Shown here: positions 32,690 to 41,370 of the stretch, piece by piece
How positions within the stretch are numbered: the stretch's first letter is position 1
Layout of the letters: every line of letters begins with the position of its first letter
Made by a program: the position numbers and the translations under genes
NCBI RefSeq assembly: GCF_001735805.1
Contig: NZ_CP017248.1
Span: forward strand, 6,448,001-6,512,000
Origin: Streptomyces fodineus
GTDB lineage: Bacteria; Actinomycetota; Actinomycetes; Streptomycetales; Streptomycetaceae
DNA length: 64,000 bases
Reading direction: 5' to 3'
Notes under the pieces: generated by a model
What the model was told of the DNA's origin: nothing
Seen by the model: the letters and a program-made list of their open reading frames with translations, nothing else
Database searches by the model: none

Positions 32690-34114
32690 ATGACCCCTGG
32701 TTCGGGCCTCCAAGCAGGACTCAAGAACCGCCACCTGACGATGATCGCGATCGGTGGTGTCATCGGAGCCGGCCTCTTCGTCGGTTCCAGCTCCGGAATC
32801 GCTACCGCGGGACCCGGCATCCTCCTGTCCTACGCGGTCGTCGGCACCCTCGTCGTCCTCGTGATGCGGATGCTCGGCGAGATGTCCGCCGCCAACCCCA
32901 CCTCCGGCTCCTTCTCCGCGCACGCCGACCGTGCCCTCGGCCGCTGGGCCGGGTTCTCCATCGGCTGGCTCTACTGGTTCTTCTGGGTCGTCGTGCTGGC
33001 CGTCGAGGCCACCGCCGGCGCCGGGATCCTCCACGGCTGGGTCCCGGACGTACCGCAGTGGGCCTGGGCGCTCATCGTGATGACCGTGCTGACCGCGACC
33101 AACCTGGTCTCCGTCGGCTCCTACGGCGAGTTCGAGTTCTGGTTCGCCGGTATCAAGGTCGTGGCGATCGGCGCGTTCATCGTCATCGGTCTGCTGGCCA
33201 TCTTCGGGGTGCTGCCGGGTGCGCACGCCGACAAGGCGTCCTTCGGCAACCTGACCAACCACGGCGGCTTCCTGCCGCACGGCCCCGGCGCCATCCTCAC
33301 CGGTGTCCTGCTGGTCGTCTTCTCCTTCATGGGCAGCGAGATCGCCACGCTCGCGGCCGGTGAGTCGGAGGACCCGCAGCGCGCGGTCACCAAGTCCACC
33401 AACAGCATCATCTGGCGTATCGGCGTCTTCTACCTGGGCTCGATCCTGGTCGTCGTCGCGCTGCTGCCGTGGAACGACCCGTCCATCAAGAAGGACGGCT
33501 CCTACGTCGCCGCGCTGAACTCGCTCGGCATCGCGCACGCCGGCGAGATCATGAACGTCATCGTGCTGACCTCGGTGCTGTCCTGTCTCAACTCCGGCCT
33601 GTACACGGCCTCCCGCATGGCCTTCTCGCTCGGCGAGCGCGGTGACGCCCCGAAGGCGTTCGCCCGCACCACCTCCCGTGGTGTGCCGATGACGGCCATC
33701 CTGGCGTCGGTCGTCTTCGGCTTCGTGGCGGTCTTCTTCAACTACGCCTACCCGAAGACCGTGTTCCTCTTCCTGGTCAACTCCAGCGGCGCGGTGGCCC
33801 TGTTCGTGTGGCTGGTCATCTGCTTCTCGCAGCTGCGGATGCGCAGGATCATCCAGCGGGAGGCGCCGGAGAAGCTCGTCGTGCGGATGTGGCTCTACCC
33901 GTACCTGACCTGGGCGACGGCCCTCTTCATCGTCGGCGTCCTCGGCTACATGCTGACCGACACCAAGGGCGAGAGCAGCGGCCGTACGACCGTGCTGCTG
34001 TCCGTGGGCGTGGCGGCGGTCGTGGTGCTGATCGCCGTGATCAAGCAGAGGTTCGTGGGGGACCGCCCGGCCCCGGCCGTCGAGGCCCAGGCCGACAAGG
34101 TGTCCGTCGGCTGA
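32690..34114 (+). CDS. APC-family amino-acid permease
   Basis: A 474-residue membrane transporter with about 12 transmembrane helices. It opens with NRHLTMIAIGGVIGAGLFVGSSSGIATAGPG, then MRMLGEMSAANPTSGSFSAHADRALGRWAGF; SFMGSEIATLAAGESEDPQRAVTKSTNSIIWRI is the conserved central loop of GabP/AnsP-like permeases. The hydrophilic N-terminus is short. It is close kin to the permease at 22180-23562 but on the other strand. AAAGGAAA precedes the ATG at about 8 bp. The upstream repeats suggest specific regulation. Confidence 0.94.
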   Translation: MTPGSGLQAGLKNRHLTMIAIGGVIGAGLFVGSSSGIATAGPGILLSYAVVGTLVVLVMRMLGEMSAANPTSGSFSAHADRALGRWAGFSIGWLYWFFWVVVLAVEATAGAGILHGWVPDVPQWAWALIVMTVLTATNLVSVGSYGEFEFWFAGIKVVAIGAFIVIGLLAIFGVLPGAHADKASFGNLTNHGGFLPHGPGAILTGVLLVVFSFMGSEIATLAAGESEDPQRAVTKSTNSIIWRIGVFYLGSILVVVALLPWNDPSIKKDGSYVAALNSLGIAHAGEIMNVIVLTSVLSCLNSGLYTASRMAFSLGERGDAPKAFARTTSRGVPMTAILASVVFGFVAVFFNYAYPKTVFLFLVNSSGAVALFVWLVICFSQLRMRRIIQREAPEKLVVRMWLYPYLTWATALFIVGVLGYMLTDTKGESSGRTTVLLSVGVAAVVVLIAVIKQRFVGDRPAPAVEAQADKVSVG

Positions 34115-34132
34115 CCCGCCCCGTTCCCCGCC

Positions 34133-34169
34133 CACAGCACGGTGAAGGTCCCCCCTTCACCGTGCTGTG
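34133..34169. terminator. Bidirectional terminator after the APC permease
   Basis: A 16-bp perfect stem, arms 34133-34148 and 34154-34169, with a 5-base loop between convergent genes. Confidence 0.85.
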
Positions 34170-34212
34170 CTGTATGCCGTGAAGGCCCGGGCTACGGCCG
34201 GAAGGCGGCGGT

Positions 34213-35454
34213 CTAGAAGCCGTGCGGCAGCCACGGGGCCACCGGCGAGCCGAACGCCACCGACGCCTCCGCCAGCGCCCCCGGCCGCCGCTCCCGTATC
34301 CGCCCGGCCGCCGCGAGCGACAGCAGTGTCACCCCGCCGAGATAGGCCGCACCCAACTCCCGTACGGAGAGGGAGAGATCGGCGGCATCGGTCGTACGTT
34401 CGCAGGACGCGCCCTTCGCATCGCCCGTCAGGCGCCAACGCCCCGCGTTCCACGGGCAGAAGGTGTCCTCCACCTCCAGCACGACATCCACGGGCACCTG
34501 ATACGTCCGCGCCGACAGCGCCGTACCGATGTCGACGAGACGGACGTACGCGTCGTCCCTCAGGCGCGGCCGGCAGCGGCGGGTGTCCGAGACGAGGTAC
34601 CGCCAGGCGTCGTCGACCGGCCGCGAGTTCACCGAGAGCGTCGTCATCAGGTCGATGCCGAACAGGAACCGCCACAGCGCCGCCCCGGTGACGGGATCGA
34701 GCGCGGCCAGGTCCTTCAGCTGCACCGTGCCGTCGTGCCCGCTCTCGCTCCAGCCGATCCTGGTGCGGAACCGGGCGTACCCGGTGACCTCGCCGTCCCG
34801 TTCGGCCACCACGCACTGCAACGCCGACGCCCCGTCCCGCTCGCTCTCGGGGTCGAGAAGACCGGCCCGCTCCCAGCCGGGCTGCCGGGCCAGCATCCCG
34901 GGCCGCAGCGGCACCAGCGCCGCGTAGACCGCCTCGCAGGCTTCGAGGACGTCGGCGGGGGTCGCGTAGCGCAGCCGTACGTCCTCGACGCCGGGCGGCA
35001 GGGACAGCGTCACCCGGCTCGTGTCGATCTCGGCGCTCGTACGGAAGGTCGCCGCGGCGTACCCGAAGCGGCCGTAGATCGCGGGCTCGGACGCGGTGAG
35101 CACCGCGAGCGGCTCGCCCAGCGCGCGTACGTCGTCCAGCTGCCGGCGCATCATCGAGGTCAGCACCCCGCGGCGCCGGTGGGTGGCCGCCACCCCCACC
35201 ATGGTGACGCCCGCCGTCGGGACCGCGGCCCCGCCCGGCACGGTCATCCGGAAGCTGAACGCCCCCGCCGCCCCCACGATCTCGTCGCCGTCCCATGCCG
35301 CGAGCGAACGGTCGAACTCGGTGAGGGACCTGTCCAGTTCGCGTTCCTCGGCCGGTACCGCCGCGGCGCCGAAGGCGCGGAACAAGACGTCGTACCACCG
35401 GTCCCAGTCGGACTCGCGCAGCACCTTCAACCCGGTTCCCCGATCAGTCCCCAT
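34213..35454 (-). CDS. Eis-like GNAT N-acetyltransferase
   Basis: A 413-residue acetyltransferase with the tripartite Eis architecture: an N-terminal GNAT with the acetyl-CoA loop VGVAATHRRRGVLTSMMRRQL (about 85-105) and LTASEPAIYGRFGYAAAT, a second GNAT-like domain (VVAERDGEVTGYARFR; LKDLAALDPVTGAALWRFLFGID) and a C-terminal SCP2-like domain ending in Phe, whose carboxylate acts in catalysis in Eis (…APWLPHGF). The mycobacterial relative acetylates aminoglycosides and proteins. It is monocistronic and convergent to the permease. Confidence 0.9.
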   Translation of the reverse strand: MGTDRGTGLKVLRESDWDRWYDVLFRAFGAAAVPAEERELDRSLTEFDRSLAAWDGDEIVGAAGAFSFRMTVPGGAAVPTAGVTMVGVAATHRRRGVLTSMMRRQLDDVRALGEPLAVLTASEPAIYGRFGYAAATFRTSAEIDTSRVTLSLPPGVEDVRLRYATPADVLEACEAVYAALVPLRPGMLARQPGWERAGLLDPESERDGASALQCVVAERDGEVTGYARFRTRIGWSESGHDGTVQLKDLAALDPVTGAALWRFLFGIDLMTTLSVNSRPVDDAWRYLVSDTRRCRPRLRDDAYVRLVDIGTALSARTYQVPVDVVLEVEDTFCPWNAGRWRLTGDAKGASCERTTDAADLSLSVRELGAAYLGGVTLLSLAAAGRIRERRPGALAEASVAFGSPVAPWLPHGF

Positions 35455-35629
35455 GAGCCATGCCTATCAGGGCATTGCGGGGCGAGCCAGCGAATTTCTC
35501 CCGGACGGCGGCGCGATGGCCTCGCGTGCCGTTCACTGTGAGGACGAACGGCGAAGCGGAGCCTCGCACGGGGGACAAGTGGGACCTCCCGTGCCAAGCG
35601 GCCGGTCCGATGGATAGGGTCCCGAGCTA

Positions 35630-36802
35630 ATGGCAGCAGGACGAGAGCGGCGATCGAAGGCCGAGACGTTCACGGCCCGGTGGAAGATGCAGTGGCACCG
35701 GGTCCGCACCGGGCTGCGCAGAAGCGCCGTGGACTACTTCCGCGGCGACGGCTCCGACTGGATCGCGTTCGTCGGGCTGCTGCTCACCATCCCCATCCTC
35801 ATGTCCATGACCCTGGTCGACTCGGTGTGGTGCTCCCCGGCCGCCCTGGTGCTGCCGATCGTCGCGGGCGGACTGCTGCTGCGCCCGGCGAGCCTGCTCG
35901 GCCTGTACGCGGCGGCGGCCACCGCGCTGATCGTGGAGTCGGTGCGGCTCGGCCCGTACACCGAGGGACCCTCGCGGGTCACGCCGGGCGTGGTCCTGGT
36001 CGTGGCCGCGTGCGGTTTCTTCGGCCTGCTCACGGCCCAGTTCCGCAGCCGGGTCGGGGTGCCCTGGCGGCGCGGCGGCACCATGCTGTTCGACCTGCGC
36101 GAGCGGATCCGGGTGCAGAGCAAGCTGCCGAAGCTGCCGCAGGGCTGGCACCACGAGATGGCGCTGCGGCCGGCCGGCGGTCAGTCCTTCTCCGGTGACT
36201 TCGTGGTCGCCTCCCGCACGAACGGCGGCCGCACACTGGAGGTCGTGCTCACGGACGTGTCCGGCAAGGGCATGGACGCGGGATCGCGCGCCCTGCTGCT
36301 GTCGGGGGCCTTCGGGGGTCTGCTGGGCTCCCTGCCCCCGCACGCCTTCCTCCCGGCCGCGAACGGCTACCTCCTCCGCCAGGACTGGGACGAGGGCTTC
36401 GCCACCTCCATCCATCTCGTGCTGGACCTCGACTCCGGCGACTACGAGCTGTACTCCGCCGGGCATCCGCCGGGGCTCCAGCTGAGCGCGGGCAGCGGGC
36501 GCTGGGAGGAGAAGGCCGCCGAGGGTCCGCTGCTCGGTGTGTACGACGGCGCCCAGTTCGACCCCGTGAAGGGCTCGCTCCGGCCCGGGGACGTGTTGAT
36601 GCTGTTCACAGACGGTCTGGTGGAAACCTCCGACCGCGACATCGTCGAGGGCATCGACCGTCTCACCGGCGAGGCCGACCGCTATGTCGCGGGCGGCTTC
36701 CACGGCGCCGCCTGGCACCTCATCGAGGCCGTCGCGAAGGACGTCAACGACGACCGCGCCCTCCTGCTCATCTGCCGCCAGGCGACACCGCTGACCCGCT
36801 GA
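35630..36802 (+). CDS. Membrane PP2C-type (SpoIIE/RsbU) Ser/Thr phosphatase
   Basis: A 390-residue protein. After a basic N-terminus come four or so transmembrane helices (about 45-145: WIAFVGLLLTIPILMSM, AALVLPIVAGGLLL and others). The PP2C-like catalytic domain follows, with SGDFVVAS, TDVSGKGMDAGSRALLLSGAF (metal-binding Asp), SAGHPPGLQLS and FTDGLVETSDRD. Such phosphatases act on anti-anti-sigma factors in partner-switching networks. The start has no Shine-Dalgarno; a TAGGGT 10-16 bp before the ATG hints at a leaderless mRNA. No partner kinase or STAS gene is next to it. Confidence 0.92.
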   Translation: MAAGRERRSKAETFTARWKMQWHRVRTGLRRSAVDYFRGDGSDWIAFVGLLLTIPILMSMTLVDSVWCSPAALVLPIVAGGLLLRPASLLGLYAAAATALIVESVRLGPYTEGPSRVTPGVVLVVAACGFFGLLTAQFRSRVGVPWRRGGTMLFDLRERIRVQSKLPKLPQGWHHEMALRPAGGQSFSGDFVVASRTNGGRTLEVVLTDVSGKGMDAGSRALLLSGAFGGLLGSLPPHAFLPAANGYLLRQDWDEGFATSIHLVLDLDSGDYELYSAGHPPGLQLSAGSGRWEEKAAEGPLLGVYDGAQFDPVKGSLRPGDVLMLFTDGLVETSDRDIVEGIDRLTGEADRYVAGGFHGAAWHLIEAVAKDVNDDRALLLICRQATPLTR

Positions 36803-37039
36803 GGCCCGCACGCGCCCCGTGCCGCGCCGGGCCCGGCTCCCGTACGGCACCCGCCCTTCCGGGGCCCCGCCCGCGACCGCCGCCGTGGCGCCCCGCCGGG
36901 CGCCCGTGCCGGTGCCGGCCATCCGCGCGCCTGCGGCGAGCCACCGCCGGCGTCCCGGGGTCGTGTTCGGCGGACCGAAGCCGTACGTATCCGGTACACC
37001 GCGAGCCGTGCCCCGTACGGTCGTTGGGACACTGGACGC

Positions 37040-37501
37040 ATGACACAGCTCACGCTCGCCGAAATCGAGGTCCTTGCCCGTGCCGCCCACGAGGGGCAGA
37101 CCGACAAGGCGGGCCGGCCCTACGCCGAACATCTCGCCGCCGTCGCCGCGGGCGTGCGCGCCCGGGGCGGGGACGCGGAGCAGATCGCGGCGGCCTGGCT
37201 GCACGACGCCGTCGAGGACGACGCGCTGACCCGGGAGTGGCTCGCACAGGCGGCGCTGACGGCGCGTACGAAGGCCATCGTGGACGCCCTCACCAAGCGG
37301 CCGGGAGAGGAGCCGGAGGCGTACGCGCGGCGGATCCTCGCCACCGACGGCGCACGACTGGTGAAGGAGGCCGACCTGGCGCACAACGCCGACCCGGAGC
37401 GGCTGGCGGTCCTGGACGAGCCGACCCGGAAACGGCTGACCGAGAAGTACGCCCGGATGCGCGCACTTCTCGGTCCGGGCCGGCCGGGTCCTACGCGCTG
37501 A
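37040..37501 (+). CDS. HD-domain phosphohydrolase-like protein
   Basis: A 153-residue protein resembling the hydrolase half of RelA/SpoT enzymes (small alarmone hydrolase-like). AARAAHEGQTDKAGRPYAEHLAAVAAGV carries the first His, AAAWLHDAVED is the HD motif, and KEADLAHNAD supplies the last metal-binding Asp in family style. A metal-dependent nucleotide phosphohydrolase role is likely; ppGpp as substrate is an inference. Its 3' end overlaps the convergent acyltransferase gene by 11 bp. Confidence 0.85.
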   Translation: MTQLTLAEIEVLARAAHEGQTDKAGRPYAEHLAAVAAGVRARGGDAEQIAAAWLHDAVEDDALTREWLAQAALTARTKAIVDALTKRPGEEPEAYARRILATDGARLVKEADLAHNADPERLAVLDEPTRKRLTEKYARMRALLGPGRPGPTR

Positions 37502-38690
37502 CCTTCGCGTGTTCCCTCAGCCGCCGCTCGCGGGCGAGTTGGGCCGGGTCCTGCTTGAACGCCCACTCCATCCGCGGCTCCACCGCGAACCGGAACACCC
37601 GTTGTACGGGTTTGGTGCACAGCAGGGTGACCACGCCGGCCGCGAGGACGGTCATGAAGACCTCACCGAGCGGGGTGTGCAGCCAGGCCTCGTCGAACCA
37701 GCCGCGGTATTCGCCGGCCTTCCTCAGGAAGCCGTGCAGCAGGTAGCCGTAGAGCGTGCCCGCGCCGATCGCCGTGAACCAGGTCGTCCGGCCCGGCACC
37801 CAGGAGAAGAAGCAGGCGGTCAGCAGCATCGCGCAGCCGAACATCGCCAGGGTCATGACCGGACCGGTCCACCAGGGCGCCCCCATCCCCGGCGCCGAGT
37901 CACGGCGGTAGAACCACACGGTGTTCATCCGCGGCGCCGCCCACCAGCCGACGAGCAGCGCGGTCGCGAACACCGGCACCGACAGGATCCGCACCGAGTG
38001 GCGGCGCACCAGCCGGAAGTGCTCGGGCTTCAGGGTCAGCCCGAGCACGAAGTACGGCAGGAACTGCAGGAGGCGCTGCATGTTCAGGACGTCGCCGATG
38101 TGTGAGGTGACGGTCGCCAGCATGGCGATCACGAGGGCGAGCGGCACCGGCCACCGCACCAGCCGCCAGATCGGCGTGGTCAGCCGCCAGACGAACAGGG
38201 CGCACAGGAACCACGTCAGGTAGAAGGGGTAGACGAGGCTGATGTCCTGTCCGGGGTTGTGGTTGAAGTAGCGCTCGAAGAGCGAGTAGGCCGTCTCGAA
38301 GACGACGTACGGCACGGCGACGCCCGTGATCAGCCGCTTGAGCCGGGCCGGGCTCAGGTCGAAACTGCGGGAGAAGTAGCCGGAGATGAGGACGAACGCC
38401 GGCATGTGGAAGGTGTACACGACGTCGTACACGCCCTGGAGGATGCGGCTGTCGCTCTTCAGCGGCTCCCACGAGTGCCCCATCGCGACGAGCACGATCG
38501 CCAGGTACTTGGCGTTGTCGAAGAACGCGTCGCGCGGTTTGCCGTCGCGCTGTTCGCCCGGTCTGTCCGCCTTCTCCGGCCCCCTCGGCACACGCATCGG
38601 GGTATGCGGACCGGGCACTCCGTCCGCCGGCGACTGTGCCGGGGGGAGCGGCCTGCGGTTCTGGCCGGGGGGCGGCGCGGCGTCAAACAT
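37491..38690 (-). CDS. Membrane acyltransferase, acyltransferase-3/OatA family
   Basis: A 399-residue protein with a 60-residue Pro/Arg-rich cytoplasmic lead and about ten transmembrane helices. RDAFFDNAKYLAIVLVAMGHSWEPL is the first helix with the family's catalytic-type His; FHMPAFVLISGYFSRSFDL and YLTWFLCALFVWRL follow. The family O-acetylates sugars in the envelope or exopolysaccharides (fucose 4-O-acetylase-like). The ATG at 38690 has AGGG 8 bp upstream; the GTG at 38699 is a possible alternative. Substrate unknown. Confidence 0.88.
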   Translation of the reverse strand: MFDAAPPPGQNRRPLPPAQSPADGVPGPHTPMRVPRGPEKADRPGEQRDGKPRDAFFDNAKYLAIVLVAMGHSWEPLKSDSRILQGVYDVVYTFHMPAFVLISGYFSRSFDLSPARLKRLITGVAVPYVVFETAYSLFERYFNHNPGQDISLVYPFYLTWFLCALFVWRLTTPIWRLVRWPVPLALVIAMLATVTSHIGDVLNMQRLLQFLPYFVLGLTLKPEHFRLVRRHSVRILSVPVFATALLVGWWAAPRMNTVWFYRRDSAPGMGAPWWTGPVMTLAMFGCAMLLTACFFSWVPGRTTWFTAIGAGTLYGYLLHGFLRKAGEYRGWFDEAWLHTPLGEVFMTVLAAGVVTLLCTKPVQRVFRFAVEPRMEWAFKQDPAQLARERRLREHAKVSA

Positions 38691-38699
38691 CTCAGGCAC

Positions 38700-39138
38700 C
38701 CTAGCGTCGTCTATGGATTTCGTAAAACTCCCGCAGCCATTCCCGGTTAACGCCTTCCGGGGCCCGCCTATTTACCGAACTCGGCGTCTCTGCCTACGTG
38801 ATGGTGTGCACACAGGGGTCGTCAGTTCATCCCTGATGTCCCGATTCATCCAGACTAAATGGTGCATACGGGGTCTCTGTGCCATCAATTCGTCATCAAT
38901 TCGAATTACCTGCGAACAGGATGTGTGGAGAGGGAAACGAAGCCGCGTATTTCCCCGGGAAGTGGCCTGCGGGCACCCGGTCGAATTACTGTGCGGCGGG
39001 TCGCCCGTGCCGGGTCCCGTGCCCGACGTTGTGTCACGGGCCGCATGAGGTGGCCGGGTTGGTGGCACGATGGTCCTGGCGGGGGCGCGGGCCGTGCCTC
39101 CGGGCCGGGAGAGGGACCGACCGAGGGTGTGATCAGTT
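38700..39138. other. Intergenic region with AT-rich direct repeats
   Basis: No gene is seen. ATCAATTCG occurs twice with 11-bp spacing (38884-38892, 38895-38903), followed by CGAATTACCTG; a similar TCGAATTACTG recurs at 38981-38991. The stretch 38700-38930 is much richer in A+T than the rest of the window and probably holds promoters for the flanking divergent genes. Confidence 0.5.
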
Positions 39139-39333
39139 GTGGCCATTTCACTGTCTGTGGTGCTGCTGTTGGCGATCATCCTGGTGGTAATGCTGCGAGG
39201 AGGGAACATCAAGGCAGGGCCCGCGATCATCGCGGTCCTCTTCGGCTTCTTCCTTGCCTCGACCGGCATGGCCCCGTCCATCGACCGCTTCCTGAACTCG
39301 ATAGCCGACTCGATCAGTTCGATCAAGTTCTGA
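39139..39333 (+). CDS. Small membrane protein, conserved-looking
   Basis: A 64-residue protein starting with GTG. An N-terminal hydrophobic helix (ISLSVVLLLAIILVVML) is followed by a short Gly-rich turn (RGGNIKAG), a second hydrophobic stretch (PAIIAVLFGFFLASTGMAPS) and an amphipathic C-terminus (SIDRFLNSIADSISSIKF). Similar small proteins are, to my recollection, common in Streptomyces, some within integrative-element gene sets. It stands beside a decayed kinase and two tRNA genes. No function can be given. Confidence 0.75.
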   Translation: MAISLSVVLLLAIILVVMLRGGNIKAGPAIIAVLFGFFLASTGMAPSIDRFLNSIADSISSIKF

Positions 39334-39337
39334 CCCG

Positions 39338-40800
39338 GTGAGGGGCCGCGGCCCGCGGATCGGAACAGGCTGGACAACTTCACACCATGGGCCACAGACC
39401 CGGCGGAGCCGGACGGCCGGCAGCGTCGGCACGGGCGTGGTGCACCTCGCCCGGTCCGACCGGGTGGAGCCGGGCGGCCGGCAGTGTCGGCACGGGCGTG
39501 GTGCGCCTCGCCCGGCCCGCCTCCGCCGTCGGCTCGCGATCAAGGCCGTGCACGGCCGGCACGCCGCCGATGACGAGTACCGCCTCCGGTCCGGCCGCGA
39601 GGTGGCCACCGCGGGCCAGGCCGGCGGCGCCTTCACGGCCTCCGTGGCGGACGCCTCTACATCCTCGGCGAGGACGTCGTAACTCACGTCCCCCGCCACG
39701 GCCCGCTGCCCCCGGAACCGCTGCGCGAACTCGCCGCGGGCCTCCTCGCCCAGGCCGTGCGTGACATCCACCGCGCCGCGACCTGAACCGGCCGACGTCG
39801 TGCTCGCCGAGGACGGACGGCCCACGCGCCATCGACTTCGCTGCCGTCCCGCGCCGCCGAGTCCACCACCGCCGACGCTTGAGGAAACCGCCCGCTCGAC
39901 CGAAGCCGAGAGCGGGGGAGAGCACCCCCTTCATGAGGCCGGCCCGGCCACCGACGTCTTCCTCCTCGGCGAGGTCGTCGTGTACGCCGCCACCCGGAGC
40001 GGGCCCCTTCGACAGCGCGAGCCCCTCGGGAGACGGCGAACCGGGTCTTTTCTGCCTGGAGCAACACCCCAGGAGCCGACCGACCCCCGAGAAGCTCCTG
40101 GACTTCCTCCGCGACGCCCGGCTGCCTTCGGTCTCGCCGGCGGCGGTGTCCGCGCCGTGCCCCGGACGCCGGAGCCGTCAGCGGCGGACCGGGCCTGCCC
40201 GAGCTTGGCACCGAGCCGTCCCCGCACCACCGGCGCCGTAGGACGGCGCCTGCTGGCGCACCTGGCGCCGGGGGAGGCCGGGAACCCGGCGGCCAAGGGT
40301 TCCGCCGCCCTGCCGGCGGCCCCTTCGGTCTCGCCGGCGGCGGTGTCCGCGGCGCTGTTCGACCGAGCACCGGACGCCGGACCCGTCAGCGGCGGACACC
40401 GAGCCGTCCCCGCACCACCGGTGCCGCAGACCGGCGCGGGTGGCGGCTGCCGTCGCCCTGGCCGCCACCGGCACCGTCGTCCTGGCCCGCGACGGCGGAG
40501 GCGCCCCGCACACCTGCCTGGCCTGCTGGCGCACCAGGCGCCGGGGGAGGCCGGGAACCCGGCGGCCAAGGTTCCGCCGCCCTGTCGGCCGGCCCCCCTT
40601 CGGTCTCGCCGGCGGCGGTGTCCGCGGCGCTGTTCGACCGCACCCGGACGCCGGACCCGTCTGCGTGGACCGGACCCGTCCGCGCCGGACACGGTGCCGT
40701 CCCCGCACCACCGGTGCCGCAGGCCGGCCCTGACGGCCGCCGCCGTCGCCTTGGCCGCCACCGCCACCGCCACCGGCACCGTCCTCCGGAACCGAAGACC
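39338..40800 (+). pseudogene. Decayed receptor-type Ser/Thr protein kinase
   Basis: Kinase landmarks appear in order but in different frames: the Gly-rich loop (AGSVGTGVVHLARS, near 39418-39460), the Lys strand (LAIKAVHGRHAADDEYRLRSGREVATA, near 39540-39610), ILGEDVVTHVPRHGPLPPEPLRELAAGL and DIHRA, then ADVVLAEDG, AIDF, TDVFLLGEVVVYAATR and the closing CLEQHPRSRPTPEKLLDFLRDARLP (to about 40125). The HRDLKPxN catalytic loop is partly deleted. At least four frameshifts are needed. The loop region is duplicated in tandem (61-bp period, from about 39401) and the part after the kinase is duplicated as 275-bp units encoding a membrane-helix-like AAAVALAATGTVV. It cannot encode an active kinase. Confidence 0.75.
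40126..40800 (+). repeat. Tandem repeat of about 275 bp (two full units and a partial)
   Basis: CTTCGGTCTCGCCGGCGGCG recurs at 40126, 40323 and 40598, and TGCTGGCGCAC at 40251 and 40524. Units two and three (period 273-275 bp) share most of their sequence, including CGTCCCCGCACCACCGG and the TM-like coding stretch; the first copy is shortened to 197 bp. Confidence 0.8.
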
Positions 40801-40894
40801 CTCCAGCGCACCCTGATCACGCCCCCCGAACGCGCCAGGGCCCGGCCCCGCCGAAGCGGAACCGGGCCCTGGGTCGGTCGGAGCGACCGATCGG

Positions 40895-40965
40895 AGCGGG
40901 CGACGGGAATCGAACCCGCGTAGCTAGTTTGGAAGACTAGGGCTCTACCATTGAGCTACGCCCGC
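40895..40965 (-). tRNA. tRNA-Gly (anticodon UCC)
   Basis: On the minus strand the acceptor stem GCGGGCG pairs with CGCCCGC; the anticodon stem CTAGT/ACTAG encloses loop CTTCCAA with anticodon TCC; the T-arm is CGGGTTCGATTCCCG. All arms pair well. The 3' CCA is not encoded. Confidence 0.97.
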
Positions 40966-41115
40966 GACAGTGCGCCGCAGGTCCGTGACCGCGGCACTGG
41001 AGGCATCGTAGCGGGTCGCCCGCCGCCGAGGCCAACGACTTCGATCGTGCGGCCCGCCTCGAAGAATACGGCCGACGGATCCGCCCGGGGCATGTACCCT
41101 ACGTGTCGCACCAGA

Positions 41116-41192
41116 CGGGGTGTGGCGCAGCTTGGTAGCGCGTCCGCTTTGGGAGCGGAAGGCCGTGGGTTCAAATCCCGCCACCCCGACCA
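41116..41192 (+). tRNA. tRNA-Pro (anticodon UGG)
   Basis: Acceptor CGGGGTG pairs with CACCCCG; the anticodon stem TCCGC/GCGGA holds loop TTTGGGA with anticodon TGG; the T-arm is GTGGGTTCAAATCCCGC. Discriminator A and CCA are encoded (41189-41192). Confidence 0.97.
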
Positions 41193-41221
41193 ACGGCTCG
41201 CGACGTCCCGATGATCGCCTT

Positions 41222-41250
41222 TTGGGGCGCTGACCGGCTGCGGTTACTAT
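41222..41250 (+). promoter_or_regulatory. Probable vegetative promoter of tig
   Basis: TTGGGG (41222-41227), 17 bp, then TACTAT (41245-41250) give a reasonable sigma-70-type promoter 120 bp upstream of trigger factor. Confidence 0.5.
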
Positions 41251-41370
41251 GCAAGCTGCGCGCCCGTGTGTCCCGGCCCACTCGGCCTACGAACTCCTTC
41301 GGGCGGCGAATCCGCCGGACCAGTCTGGCCCCGGCAGAATCCAAGAAGTCAGCCACAAGGAGACCGAACC

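Noticed and set aside
35630..36802. PP2C phosphatase and decayed kinase as an active signalling pair
   Set aside because: They are 2.5 kb apart with unrelated genes between, and the kinase cannot be functional.
39761..40816. A 351-codon plus-strand frame in the decayed kinase region
   Set aside because: It contains only short kinase-like pieces in frame; most is low-complexity Arg/Pro sequence caused by GC-rich repeats.
40895..41192. tRNA-Gly/tRNA-Pro pair as the attachment site of an integrated element
   Set aside because: No duplicate of either tRNA 3' end, no integrase and no excisionase are seen on either side in this window.
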